A stretch of 64,000 nucleotides of DNA from Chryseobacterium arachidis (lineage in GTDB: Bacteria > Bacteroidota > Bacteroidia > Flavobacteriales > Weeksellaceae), in assembly GCF_900129245.1 (NCBI RefSeq), contig NZ_FQUT01000016.1, forward strand, positions 1-64,000, written 5' to 3'. The position numbers and the translations under genes are program-made. Shown here piece after piece: positions 1 to 8,277 of the stretch; positions within the stretch are counted from its first letter, which is position 1; every line of letters starts with the position of its first letter. The notes under the pieces are model-generated. The model made no database searches. It saw only the letters and a list, made by a program, of their open reading frames with translations, and had not been told where the DNA came from.

Positions 1-46
1 ATAATTCGGGTAAGAATAATTTCAGAATTTCAGCATCATTTAACAT
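1..46 (-). CDS. Possible transposase N-terminus, cut by window edge
   Basis: A minus-strand ATG at 44-46 opens a frame that runs off the left edge of the window without a stop, reading MLNDAEILKLFLPEL. A very good Bacteroidota -7 element lies only a few bases upstream. From memory, the pattern LLK-x2-LPE-x-L near the N-terminus resembles ISAon1-type transposase N-terminal proteins, but 15 residues are far too few to be sure. It may equally be an unrelated short gene. The placement beside a tRNA cluster would suit a mobile element. Confidence 0.35.
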   Translation of the reverse strand, partial: MLNDAEILKLFLPEL

Positions 47-50
47 TCCA

Positions 51-79
51 CAAAGTTACTATTTTTATTTTCTCCCCAA
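51..79 (-). promoter_or_regulatory. Promoter for the left-edge gene
   Basis: Read on the minus strand this is TTG (79-77), 18 bases, then TAACTTTG (58-51), an exact match to the Bacteroidota -7 consensus TAnnTTTG. The ATG at 46 lies four bases beyond the -7 element, so the transcript would be leaderless or nearly so. Confidence 0.55.
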
Positions 80-149
80 CTTTTGAGACTGATCCGATTT
101 TATTCCATGCAAAAAAGAAATTTGAAGAATCGTTTCGTAAACATCTAAA

Positions 150-183
150 ACAAAAAACCCTCCGTAATAAATTACAGAGGGTC
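150..183 (-). terminator. Rho-independent terminator of the tRNA cluster
   Basis: On the minus strand the arms ACCCTCTGTAAT and ATTACGGAGGGT form a long stem followed by a run of T. It starts just beyond the 3' end of tRNA-Leu(UAA) and closes the three-tRNA transcript. Confidence 0.85.
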
Positions 184-186
184 TTG

Positions 187-270
187 TACCCCAGGCGGGA
201 CTTGAACCCGCACGCCAAAAGAGGCACAGGATTTTAAGTCCTGCGTGTCTACCAGTTCCACCACCAGGGC
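187..270 (-). tRNA. tRNA-Leu (UAA)
   Basis: Full cloverleaf of 84 nt. The acceptor stem GCCCTGG pairs with CTGGGGT, the anticodon loop CTTAAAA shows anticodon UAA, the class II variable arm is long, and the T-loop is TTCAAGT. No CCA is encoded directly. It is the last tRNA of the cluster. Confidence 0.95.
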
Positions 271-278
271 AGGCGTGG

Positions 279-351
279 AGCGAAAAACGGGATTCGAACC
301 CGCGACCCCAACCTTGGCAAGGTTGTGCTCTACCAGCTGAGCTATTTTCGC
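279..351 (-). tRNA. tRNA-Gly (GCC)
   Basis: Cloverleaf of 73 nt with acceptor stem GCGAAAA/TTTTCGC, anticodon stem CAACC/GGTTG and loop TTGCCAA giving anticodon GCC, and T-loop TTCGAAT. It sits 8 bases from the neighbouring tRNA-Leu(UAA) and 6 from tRNA-Leu(UAG), so all three are probably processed from one precursor. Confidence 0.95.
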
Positions 352-357
352 ATACTG

Positions 358-439
358 TGCGGATGAAGGGACTCGAACCCCCACGCCTCTCGGCACCAGA
401 TCCTAAGTCTGGCGTGGCTACCAATTACACCACATCCGC
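358..439 (-). tRNA. tRNA-Leu (UAG)
   Basis: Cloverleaf of 82 nt with acceptor stem GCGGATG/CATCCGC, anticodon loop CTTAGGA (anticodon UAG), a long variable arm and T-loop TTCGAGT. It is the first tRNA of the cluster, about 63 bases downstream of a good promoter. Confidence 0.95.
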
Positions 440-501
440 GTTTTTTATTATGAAAACTTATTTTTTAAAGAACTTGTTTCGTTTTCTCGTTTTCAGTGGT
501 G

Positions 502-532
502 CAAAGATAGGATAAATTCTTTTACCTCCAAA
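502..532 (-). promoter_or_regulatory. Promoter of the tRNA cluster
   Basis: On the minus strand TTTG (532-529), 19 bases, then TATCTTTG (509-502), a full match to the Bacteroidota consensus in both elements and spacing. It faces the three tRNA genes. Confidence 0.8.
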
Positions 533-629
533 CTTTTCAGCAAAAAAAATTAAAATTTTTACATTTTTTTTTCCACGTACCCTTTATTACGATTGATTTT
601 CTTACTTTTACCACGTTAATAATTACGAT

Positions 630-1007
630 ATGGAATTACAAGGAACGGTAAAGAAAATATTTGATGCTCAAACATTTGCGAGCGGCTTCCAAAAGAGAGA
701 AATGGTTATTTTGACGCAGGAGCAGTATCCGCAGCCGATAAACATAGAATTTTTATCTGATAAGATCAGTTTATTAGATAATTTAAGAGAAGGAGAGAAT
801 GTAAAGGTAGGAATCAACATCAGAGGGAGAGAATGGGTTTCTCCTCAGGGCGAAACAAAATACTTCAACTCTATTACAGGATGGAGAGTAGAAAAAGTTC
901 TTGACAATGCTTCTGAGCCTACTCATGCAGCCCCTTCTCAGTCTGCCTCTTCAGTTTCCAACGAAAATCCTTTTGCCGGAGACGACGATGATGATTTACC
1001 TTTTTAA
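630..1007 (+). CDS. DUF3127 protein with SSB-like acidic C-terminal tip
   Basis: A 125-residue protein recognised as the DUF3127 family, which is common in Bacteroidota and often linked to single-stranded DNA binding. Residues 1-85 form a beta-rich, probably OB-like domain (MELQGTVKKI..., with GREWVSPQGETKYFNSI). Residues 86-113 are a Ser/Ala/Pro-rich linker. The last residues DDDDDLPF closely copy the DDDIPF tip with which SSB recruits replication and repair partners. The resemblance in the tail is seen directly; a role in DNA replication or repair is inference. The gene is monocistronic, with its own terminator before aat. Confidence 0.8.
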   Translation: MELQGTVKKIFDAQTFASGFQKREMVILTQEQYPQPINIEFLSDKISLLDNLREGENVKVGINIRGREWVSPQGETKYFNSITGWRVEKVLDNASEPTHAAPSQSASSVSNENPFAGDDDDDLPF

Positions 1008-1030
1008 TTAAAAGATAATACTGAAAATAT

Positions 1031-1061
1031 AAATCCTGCTTTATTAAGTGGGATTTTTTTT
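1031..1061 (+). terminator. Terminator after the DUF3127 gene
   Basis: An 11-bp stem (AAATCCTGCTT / AAGTGGGATTT, with G-T pairs) around a TATT loop and followed by eight T. It separates the DUF3127 gene from aat, whose ATG follows at 1071. Confidence 0.75.
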
Positions 1062-1070
1062 CCTCAAAAA

Positions 1071-1724
1071 ATGGTTCGATTAGACGAAAACGAAATTTCA
1101 TTCCCCGATCCGCAAGTTTATGACGGACACGAAGGCGTGATTGCATTTGGTGGCGACCTGTCTATAGAAAGAGTTTGGTTTGCTTATCAATTAGGCATTT
1201 TTCCCTGGTACAATCCTGAGGAAGAAATTCTTTGGTGGTGTCCCGACCCTAGATTTGTTCTGTATCCGGAAGAGCTGAAGGTTTCAAAATCAATGCGGAA
1301 AATATTAAACAGAAACATTTTCACTTTCTCGGAAAATCAGAATTTTAGGGAAGTTATTAAAAATTGCCAGCAAACCAGCAGAAAAGGACAAACCGGAACC
1401 TGGCTTTCGGATGAATTAATGGAAGTTTTCATTCAGCTGCATGAATATGGCTTGGCGAAAAGCATCGAAGTGTGGCAGAATGGAGAATTGGTTGGCGGAT
1501 TTTACGGACTTCAGATCGGCAATGTTTTCTGTGGCGAAAGTATGTTTGCCAAAGTAAGCAATGCTTCCAAAGCAGGATTTATTCATTTTATTGAAACTCA
1601 TAAAAACGAAATTGAATTCATTGACTGCCAGTCTCATACCGACCACTTAGAAAGTTTAGGCGCCAGAATGATTCCTAAAAAAGAATTTTTAAAAATTTTA
1701 TACGAAAACAATGAACGCAGATAA
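1071..1724 (+). CDS. aat: Leucyl/phenylalanyl-tRNA--protein transferase
   Basis: A 217-residue protein of normal length for Aat, which transfers Leu or Phe from aminoacyl-tRNA to N-terminal Lys/Arg of proteins and marks them for ClpS-ClpAP degradation (N-degron pathway). Family hallmarks are visible: FPDP near the N-terminus, GLVAFGG-like VIAFGGDLS, the GIFPWY motif, and WWCPDPR. The C-terminal half carries the GNAT-like region with GELVGGFYGLQIGNVFCGESMF and FIDCQ. Its stop overlaps the start of the downstream transporter by 14 bases, which points to coupled translation. Cytosolic enzyme. Confidence 0.95.
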   Translation: MVRLDENEISFPDPQVYDGHEGVIAFGGDLSIERVWFAYQLGIFPWYNPEEEILWWCPDPRFVLYPEELKVSKSMRKILNRNIFTFSENQNFREVIKNCQQTSRKGQTGTWLSDELMEVFIQLHEYGLAKSIEVWQNGELVGGFYGLQIGNVFCGESMFAKVSNASKAGFIHFIETHKNEIEFIDCQSHTDHLESLGARMIPKKEFLKILYENNERR

Positions 1725-2601
1725 AGAAAAATGGATTCTTCTGATAATCTTAAGTATTATCTGGGGATCTTCTTTTATTTTAATTAAAAAATCTTTAGAA
1801 CATTTCAATCCTTACCAGGTCGGAGCTTTGCGGGTTCTGATTGCCGGAATTATATTAATGCCGATTGCGATTTCCAAGTATAAATTATTCCCGAAAAAAC
1901 ATTTAAAATGGTTGCTTTTGGCAGCATTTACAGGAAATTTCATCCCGATGTTTCTATTCCCGATTGCCGAAACAGAAGTCAGCAGCAGTATTGCCGGAAT
2001 TATCAATTCGATGATGCCGATTTTTGTGATTATTGTCGGTGCTTTAATCTGGAAATTTGAAACGACCAAACAACAAATCGTCGGAACTTTAATCAGTTTT
2101 ACAGGGGTTTGCCTGCTCGCGTTCGGAGGTGACGGAGAAGGCGGAAAACTTAAACTGATCCCGATTTTACTGTTACTATTGGCAACATTCTGTTACGCTT
2201 TAAGCACTACAACAGTAAAATCTAAACTGATGGAAATTTCTTCCACTGTTTTATCGGCTTTTGTGTTTTCTTTTGTCCTGTTTTTTCCGTCGGTTATTGC
2301 CCTTACCTTTACAGGATTTTTTTCAACATTTACTTTTAATGAAGATAATTTAACAGGACTGATGTTTGTAAGTTTATTATCTGTTTTCGGAACCGGACTG
2401 GCGATGATGATGAATTATCGACTTCTAAAAGTATCCACTCCTCTTTTTGCATCCACAGTTACTTTACTGATGCCTATTGTAGCGATCATTTGGGGCTTTT
2501 TAGACGGTGAAAAGCTAAGTATCATTCAATTTGCAGGAACTGCCATTATTATTGCCGGATTGATCTTTTTAAGGGCAAAACCTAATGTTATAAAAAAATA
2601 A
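1711..2601 (+). CDS. EamA/RhaT-family transporter (DMT superfamily)
   Basis: A 296-residue inner-membrane protein with about ten hydrophobic segments arranged as two EamA repeats (first WGSSFILIKKSLEHFNPYQVGALR, broken here: WGSSFILIKK then PYQVGALR; second roughly residues 150-290). This is the drug/metabolite transporter fold, usually exporting amino acids or other small metabolites, but the substrate cannot be read from sequence. It overlaps aat by 14 bases and ends at a strong terminator, forming a two-gene operon. Confidence 0.85.
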   Translation: MNADKEKWILLIILSIIWGSSFILIKKSLEHFNPYQVGALRVLIAGIILMPIAISKYKLFPKKHLKWLLLAAFTGNFIPMFLFPIAETEVSSSIAGIINSMMPIFVIIVGALIWKFETTKQQIVGTLISFTGVCLLAFGGDGEGGKLKLIPILLLLLATFCYALSTTTVKSKLMEISSTVLSAFVFSFVLFFPSVIALTFTGFFSTFTFNEDNLTGLMFVSLLSVFGTGLAMMMNYRLLKVSTPLFASTVTLLMPIVAIIWGFLDGEKLSIIQFAGTAIIIAGLIFLRAKPNVIKK

Positions 2602-2626
2602 ATCCTGCATCTCTGCAGGATTTTTA
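2600..2626 (+). terminator. Terminator after the EamA gene
   Basis: Stem AAATCCTGCA / TGCAGGATTT (loop TCTC region) followed by TTTTATTT, beginning at the EamA stop codon. Confidence 0.85.
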
Positions 2627-2694
2627 TTTGATTTAAAATTTAATGAATTCAAAAACGATTAGGAGTAAAAACTTCCAGCTTTTATCATCGGACT

Positions 2695-4083
2695 TTAGCC
2701 TTCCGAATTTTTCTTCTTAACCTTAGCTTTCGCCTTTTTCACTTCATCTTTAATGAAAGGATATTTTTTCTGCATATCCGAAACCAAAGAAGAATCTAAT
2801 TCCAAAGCCTTCGAAAGCGCTTCTTTTCCTTTTTCCTGATCTTTAAGATTGAAATAGCAATTGCTTAGCTGATAAAACAGTTCCGCTCTGTGATGTGCCT
2901 TTAAAGCGCTATTGAGAATGGTAACCGCTTCCTCATATTCACCCAAAAGCATCAATACTTCAGAGTAAGCATACCAGTTGTAAAACCTGGACGGCTCCAC
3001 ATCAACCAATTTTTTCAGGCAGGAAAGACTTTCTTCAAACCTTCCGGAATCAATGAACAAAAATGCCAGTCTTTTCTGATAATCAAGATTATTTTCATTC
3101 AAATGAGTTGCTTCTCTTGCAAAGTGCAAAGCTTCAGACATTCCGCCCATTTCCTCATAAAGATAAGACTGCTCCATCATCGCCAGATAAAACTGAGGGT
3201 CTTCTCTCAGCGACTTCTGGAAAAAGTTTAACGATACGGTCGGTTGCTTTAAAGCTTTATAACAAAGACCGATTTTATAGAAGGTAAACGCTTTCGTGTA
3301 TTCCAATTCCAGCATTTCCTCATACACCTCCACAGCTTTTTTATATTGTCCTAAAGCTTCATAACAAGCCGCTTTATTAGCATATACTCCAACAGAATTT
3401 GAATTGATTGCCAATAAATAGTCGTATCCTTTTATTGCTTCTTCGTAATTTTTTCTGTTGAAATAAAACTGGCCGTATTCAAACCAAGCCACCTCGGAGT
3501 AGGCAAATTCATCCAAATATTCATTAAGAAAGGCAATCGCCTCCTCGTTCTTATTCAGTTCAGAAAAGCAGATCATAGAGTTTTCTAAAGAATACTCATC
3601 TGTAGGATCTTCCTTCAGAGCCTGTCTGTAATGTTTAAGAGCGTTAAAAGGATCTCCTAAATTCACATATTCATCCGCAATAAAATTGTGAAGGAAGTTT
3701 TCTTCTTCTTTCAGTTCTAAAGCTTTTTTACAAATTTCAATGGATTTTCTAGGATTTCCTAAATTCGAATAATACTTCGCATAACAAACTAAAAAGTCTG
3801 TATTTTCCATAGAAGAACCTTTGAGTTCATCGATGAGTTCTTTCGAAGTATTATAATCTTCCCATTCCAGAAGAATTTCAAGTTTTTTGATCTTGATATC
3901 TAAGGAATTGGGATGAAGCTTTAAACCATAACTTACCGCAGTATCGGCATAATTAAAGTCTCCCAGCTCCAGATAATAAACAATAATGTCTTCTAACTCT
4001 TCTGTATCAAAGTAGAATTCATCATTGTTTTCCATCATTTCCTCGAACTTTTTTACAAGTTCATTTCCAAAATATTCTTCCAA
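2695..4083 (-). CDS. Tetratricopeptide repeat protein
   Basis: A 462-residue soluble protein made almost wholly of TPR helices (about 10-12 repeats, for example NYEEAIKGYDYLLAINSN and QYKKAVEVYEEMLELEY), ending in a basic Lys-rich tail. No signal peptide, so probably a cytosolic scaffold. The partner is unknown. No ATG exists near the conserved-looking start, so I take the TTG at 4081-4083 (MEEYFGNELV); the first internal ATG would remove 15 residues. It lies 125 bases downstream of glmM on the same strand. Confidence 0.8.
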   Translation of the reverse strand: MEEYFGNELVKKFEEMMENNDEFYFDTEELEDIIVYYLELGDFNYADTAVSYGLKLHPNSLDIKIKKLEILLEWEDYNTSKELIDELKGSSMENTDFLVCYAKYYSNLGNPRKSIEICKKALELKEEENFLHNFIADEYVNLGDPFNALKHYRQALKEDPTDEYSLENSMICFSELNKNEEAIAFLNEYLDEFAYSEVAWFEYGQFYFNRKNYEEAIKGYDYLLAINSNSVGVYANKAACYEALGQYKKAVEVYEEMLELEYTKAFTFYKIGLCYKALKQPTVSLNFFQKSLREDPQFYLAMMEQSYLYEEMGGMSEALHFAREATHLNENNLDYQKRLAFLFIDSGRFEESLSCLKKLVDVEPSRFYNWYAYSEVLMLLGEYEEAVTILNSALKAHHRAELFYQLSNCYFNLKDQEKGKEALSKALELDSSLVSDMQKKYPFIKDEVKKAKAKVKKKNSEG

Positions 4084-4208
4084 TATAAAACAGTTTTAAG
4101 ATTTAAGACTTGAGAGATGAGATATACAAATACTCTGTTCTGAAAATCTTAGTACTATAAATTTAATAATAATTACGATTAAAATGATGAAACAGATGTT
4201 AATTTTTA

Positions 4209-5591
4209 CTAAATCAGACTATTGATTTTAGCTATCATTTCATCACCCAATCTGTCGGCTTCTTCCTGAGATTTAGCCTCCGTATAGATTCTGATAATCG
4301 GTTCTGTGTTCGACTTTCTAAGGTGAACCCAATTGTTTTCAAAATCTATTTTCACTCCATCAACGGTAGAAACCTCTTCATTTTGATATTCTTTTTCCAT
4401 TTTAGTTAAAATATCATCCACATTAATTTCCGGAGTGAGCTCAATTTTCTTTTTACCCATGAAATAGCTTGGATATCCTGCTCTCAGCTCAGAAACAGTT
4501 TTATTTTCTTTTGCCAAATGCGTTAAAAACAATGCTATCCCGACCAAAGAATCTCTTCCGTAATGCAAATCCGGATAAATAATGCCGCCGTTTCCTTCAC
4601 CGCCGATCACTGCATTTTTCTCCTTCATCAAGGTAACGACGTTTACTTCGCCCACAGCACTTGCAAAATATTCTGAATTATGAGTTTTAGCAACGTCTCT
4701 CAAAGCACGGCTTGAAGAAAGATTTGAAATTGCTACCCCATTTTTATTTTTCAATAAATAATCTGCAACGGCAACCAAAGTATATTCTTCCCCAAACATT
4801 TCACCTTTTTCATCGATCAAAGCTAATCTGTCAACATCCGGATCTACAACAACTCCTAAGTCAGCGCCTTCTTTTTTCACCAATTCACAGATGTCTCCCA
4901 GATGTTCCTTTAACGGTTCAGGATTATGTGGAAAATGACCTGTCGGCTCGCAATATAATTTCACTGTTTCACAACCCAATTTATCCAACAGCATTGGAAT
5001 TGCGATCCCTCCTGTAGAGTTTACAGCATCTAAAACAACTTTAAAGTTTTTAGATTTAATCGCTTCAACATCTACCATTGGCAAGTCCAGGATTTGCTGA
5101 ATATGAATATCAAAAGCATCGTCTCTGGTTTCATATTTTCCTAAATCATCCACTTCTGCATAATTGAAGTCCTCGCTTTCAGCCAAAGCCAAAACTTCTG
5201 CACCATTTTCGCCACTGATGAATTCTCCTTTATCATTCAATAATTTCAGAGCGTTCCATTGTTTGGGATTATGGGAAGCGGTAAGGATAATTCCCCCGTC
5301 TGCTTTTAGTTCCGGAACCATAATTTCTACGGTTGGAGTGGTAGAAAGACCCAAATCAATCACGTTGATTCCAAGCCCCTGTAACGTTGCGGTCACCAGA
5401 GAAGAAACCATCTGACCAGAAATTCTGGCGTCTCTTCCGATGATCAACGTTAAATCTTTTTTATTTTTATTATTCTGAAGCCAAGTTCCGAATGCCGAAG
5501 CAAATTTTACGACATCCAGCGGTGTTAAGTTATCATTTACTTTTCCGCCGATTGTTCCCCGGATTCCTGAAATACTTTTTATTAATGACAT
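4209..5591 (-). CDS. glmM: Phosphoglucosamine mutase
   Basis: A 460-residue phosphohexomutase that converts glucosamine-6-phosphate to glucosamine-1-phosphate for UDP-GlcNAc, and so for peptidoglycan and LPS. Visible family signatures: SGIRGTIGG at the N-terminus, the phosphoserine loop TASHNPKQWNALK (about residue 105), the metal loop DPDVDRLAL (about 250), the sugar-binding GEGNGG (about 335) and the phosphate-binding RKSNTEPIIRIY at the C-terminus. Bacteroidota annotate this type as GlmM or as phosphomannomutase-like; GlmM is the more likely role. All motifs are intact. Confidence 0.9.
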   Translation of the reverse strand: MSLIKSISGIRGTIGGKVNDNLTPLDVVKFASAFGTWLQNNKNKKDLTLIIGRDARISGQMVSSLVTATLQGLGINVIDLGLSTTPTVEIMVPELKADGGIILTASHNPKQWNALKLLNDKGEFISGENGAEVLALAESEDFNYAEVDDLGKYETRDDAFDIHIQQILDLPMVDVEAIKSKNFKVVLDAVNSTGGIAIPMLLDKLGCETVKLYCEPTGHFPHNPEPLKEHLGDICELVKKEGADLGVVVDPDVDRLALIDEKGEMFGEEYTLVAVADYLLKNKNGVAISNLSSSRALRDVAKTHNSEYFASAVGEVNVVTLMKEKNAVIGGEGNGGIIYPDLHYGRDSLVGIALFLTHLAKENKTVSELRAGYPSYFMGKKKIELTPEINVDDILTKMEKEYQNEEVSTVDGVKIDFENNWVHLRKSNTEPIIRIYTEAKSQEEADRLGDEMIAKINSLI

Positions 5592-5704
5592 TCTGAGTGT
5601 TTTACGCGTTTGATTTTTACTTGTTTTGTGTTTTTAAAACTAGGCAAAATTAGAAAAAATAAAACCAACTCCATTTTTTAGTTTTCCACAGGAATGTTAT
5701 TTTT

Positions 5705-5857
5705 TTATGAACATCCGCAATCTTTGTCGCAGTTGGTTCTTTTGGAACTGAACTTCTTAGGCGCAAAATTCTTTCTGAGTATCTTGAATAAAGAATAACA
5801 TGCAAAAGCAACTACCAGAAAAACGATTACATATTGTAAAATTAATGAAGAGTCCAT
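5705..5857 (-). CDS. FeoB-associated Cys-rich membrane protein
   Basis: A 50-residue protein with one N-terminal membrane segment (ILQYVIVFLVVAFACYSLF) and a basic tail ending CDKDCGCS. The start at 5857 is chosen because it gives the familiar layout and because its ATG overlaps the feoB stop by one base (TAATG). Small proteins of this type commonly follow feoB in Bacteroidota and other phyla. They are thought to help Feo assembly or ferrous iron handling, but the mechanism is not established. Longer upstream readings just retranslate feoB sequence. Confidence 0.75.
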   Translation of the reverse strand: MDSSLILQYVIVFLVVAFACYSLFKILRKNFAPKKFSSKRTNCDKDCGCS

Positions 5858-7896
5858 TATTTTAATATTTGGTACACAAACATCGACACAAAATATGCCA
5901 AACCTGTCATCATCACAACCTGAAAGCCAGTCCATTTCCAGCTTTTGGTTTCTCTGTAAACTACTGCAAGTGTAGAAATACACTGCATTGCAAATGCGTA
6001 GAATAAAAGCACTGAAACTCCTGTTGCAAAACTGAAGACTTTTTCGCCGTTCGGTTTTACATCTCGTCTCATTTTATCAATTACTTTTACTTCCGGAGCA
6101 TCATCTTCTAAACTGTATAAAGTAGACATAGTTCCTACAAACACTTCTCGGGCTACAAAACTTGTCAAAATCCCAACTCCCATTTTCCAATCGTAGCCAA
6201 GCGGAGCAATTATAGGTTCAATTCCTTTTCCCATTTTTGCCAAATAAGAATGATCTAATTCAACATTTGTGGCAACGAATTGATCCGGTTTTTGTTTTGG
6301 CCCGAAATAACTTAAAAACCAAATGATGATACTTACAATGAAAATAATTTTTCCCGCTCCTGTAATGAAATCCCAAACTTTACCCAAAACCATTTTAAAA
6401 TCGTAAGCAAAAAGAGGTTTTTTATACGTTGGCAAATCCATTACCAAATAGGTCTTCCCTTTATTTTTAATGAATTTATTAAGAATGGCCGCAGAAAATA
6501 ATGCCACGAAAAATCCTAATAAATACATTCCCATCAAGACCAAAGCTTTGTATTTTATTCCTAGAAAAGTTTTATCAGAAATAATTAATCCAATAATGAT
6601 ACTGTACACGGGAAGCCTTGCAGAACACGTCATAAAAGGCGTGACCAAAATCGTTAATAATCTTTCCTTTAAGTTTTCGATATTTCTTGTTGAAATCACT
6701 GCCGGAATCGCACAGGCCGTTCCTGAAACTAAAGGAACAATACTTTTTCCGTTTAATCCGAAAGGCCGTAAAATCCTGTCCATCAAGAAAACAACCCTCG
6801 CCATATATCCCGAATCTTCCAATAAATAAAGGAAATATAATAAAATACCAATCTGTGGCGCGAAAATCACAATTCCCCCGATTCCCGGAACAATTCCGTT
6901 GGAAACTAATGAATTTAAAGGCCCTTCCGGTAAATGTTCGCCCGTAAAGGCTCCCAGCCAGGCAAATAAATCATCTATCCAATTCATAGGATATTCCGCG
7001 AGGAAGAATACACTTTGGAAAATGATTAATAAAATAGCTAAGAAAACAATATATCCCCAGAATTTATGAACGAGGATTTTATCTAATTTCTCCGTCACTA
7101 ATTCTTTGAACTGAGGTTTTTTGGTAATAACATCTGCAAGAATTTTATCTACTTTCTGATATCTTCTCACCGTTTCCTGAACCTGTAATCTTTTCGGAAC
7201 CAAGCTTTTTGAATCGGGAGCGTTCATTTGCTCAACAATAGAATCTATTTTTGCCGAATCTGTTCCTAAAGATAAGCTCAGCCAAGCTTTATATTCGTTT
7301 TCAAAACCTTTATGAACTGCTACTTTATGAATAAAATCTTTATGTTCATTAGGTATTTCAAAGCTTTGTCCGTTTGAGTTAACGAAATTATTATGTAAAA
7401 CAGCTTCTTTAATCTCATCAATACCGATTTGCTTCTTAGCATTGGTCTGAATGATTTTAATTCCTAAAGATTCTGAAAATTTTTGAATATCAATGTCAAT
7501 CCCTCTCCTTTCCGCCTGATCAATCTGATTGACCACCAAAATCATCGGAACTCCCAAATCCTGAATCTGCTGAAATAAAAGCAACCCTCTTTTTAAACTT
7601 AATGCTTCCAGAATATAAATAACACCTGCATAATCTTTCTGATGATCCATCAGAAATTTAGAAAAAATGGCCTCATCTTCCGAACTTGGATAAATACTGT
7701 AAGATCCAGGCAAATCGACAATTTCAACCTCCTCATTCTTATATGTATAGTTTCCGGAATGGCTTGCTACCGTAACCCCTGCATAATTTCCGGTCTTTTG
7801 CTTCTTGTCGCTGCACAGCGCATTGAAAACCGTTGATTTTCCAACATTAGGATTTCCGACTAAAAGTACCTGTTTTTTCTTGTTTTCCTGCATCAA
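5857..7896 (-). CDS. feoB: Ferrous iron transporter B
   Basis: A 679-residue FeoB. The N-terminal G domain carries G1 GNPNVGKS (about 14-21), G2 region GNYAGVTV, G3 DLPGSYS (about 60) and G4 NQID (about 123). It is followed by a helical spacer and about eight membrane segments with two Gate-type regions (GTACAIPAV and TCSARLPVY, the second with the conserved Cys). It imports Fe2+ through the inner membrane, with GTP hydrolysis. It overlaps feoA by four bases and the small Cys-rich gene by one base, so the three genes form one tightly coupled operon. Confidence 0.95.
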   Translation of the reverse strand: MMQENKKKQVLLVGNPNVGKSTVFNALCSDKKQKTGNYAGVTVASHSGNYTYKNEEVEIVDLPGSYSIYPSSEDEAIFSKFLMDHQKDYAGVIYILEALSLKRGLLLFQQIQDLGVPMILVVNQIDQAERRGIDIDIQKFSESLGIKIIQTNAKKQIGIDEIKEAVLHNNFVNSNGQSFEIPNEHKDFIHKVAVHKGFENEYKAWLSLSLGTDSAKIDSIVEQMNAPDSKSLVPKRLQVQETVRRYQKVDKILADVITKKPQFKELVTEKLDKILVHKFWGYIVFLAILLIIFQSVFFLAEYPMNWIDDLFAWLGAFTGEHLPEGPLNSLVSNGIVPGIGGIVIFAPQIGILLYFLYLLEDSGYMARVVFLMDRILRPFGLNGKSIVPLVSGTACAIPAVISTRNIENLKERLLTILVTPFMTCSARLPVYSIIIGLIISDKTFLGIKYKALVLMGMYLLGFFVALFSAAILNKFIKNKGKTYLVMDLPTYKKPLFAYDFKMVLGKVWDFITGAGKIIFIVSIIIWFLSYFGPKQKPDQFVATNVELDHSYLAKMGKGIEPIIAPLGYDWKMGVGILTSFVAREVFVGTMSTLYSLEDDAPEVKVIDKMRRDVKPNGEKVFSFATGVSVLLFYAFAMQCISTLAVVYRETKSWKWTGFQVVMMTGLAYFVSMFVYQILK

Positions 7897-8153
7897 TTCA
7901 ATTCTTCAACAATAATAAAATCTCCCTCCTCTTCACGAAGAGCGATACGGCTTTTTTCTTCTCCAAACTCTACATACATCGGTCCGCTGAAAGGTGCCTG
8001 ATACAAAATCCTGAACGAGGTTTCCGGAAGAAGCCCCATTTCTATGATCTTGTTGGGCATTTTAAGACTGTCATTATCATACCCCAGAATTTTCCCCATT
8101 TTGTTTTTGGGAAATCTGCTCAACTTATGTAAATCCTTCACTTTCAAAGCCAA
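7893..8153 (-). CDS. feoA: Ferrous iron transport protein A (SH3-like)
   Basis: An 86-residue protein with the FeoA SH3-like beta fold (LSRFPKNKMGKILGYD... ISLRE-type end SRIALREEEGDFIIVEE). FeoA binds FeoB and is needed for ferrous iron uptake. The start is a TTG at 8151-8153; no ATG lies in frame before the domain, and a -7 promoter element at 8165-8172 leaves room for this start only. Its stop overlaps the ATG of feoB by four bases. Confidence 0.85.
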   Translation of the reverse strand: MALKVKDLHKLSRFPKNKMGKILGYDNDSLKMPNKIIEMGLLPETSFRILYQAPFSGPMYVEFGEEKSRIALREEEGDFIIVEELN

Positions 8154-8164
8154 TTTTGTATCTG

Positions 8165-8172
8165 CAAATATA
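8165..8172 (-). promoter_or_regulatory. -7 promoter element of the feo operon
   Basis: TATATTTG on the minus strand matches TAnnTTTG, 12 bases before the feoA start. I see no clear -33 TTG at the usual distance, so this rests on the -7 element alone. I found no convincing Fur box around it. Confidence 0.45.
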
Positions 8173-8277
8173 CGCTATTTAAATTTAATCTAAATAACAG
8201 GTTTTATGAAAGAAATCAACCCAAACACAAGAATGCATTTGGGTTGATTTAAATATAATTTAGTTGATATGAAATGT

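Noticed and set aside
36..424. Overlapping reading frames across the tRNA cluster
   Set aside because: They are frames through tRNA genes and their spacers, without coding features; the three cloverleafs explain the sequence.
2600..2626. A small RNA gene at the end of the EamA gene
   Set aside because: The hairpin plus T run is fully explained as a terminator.
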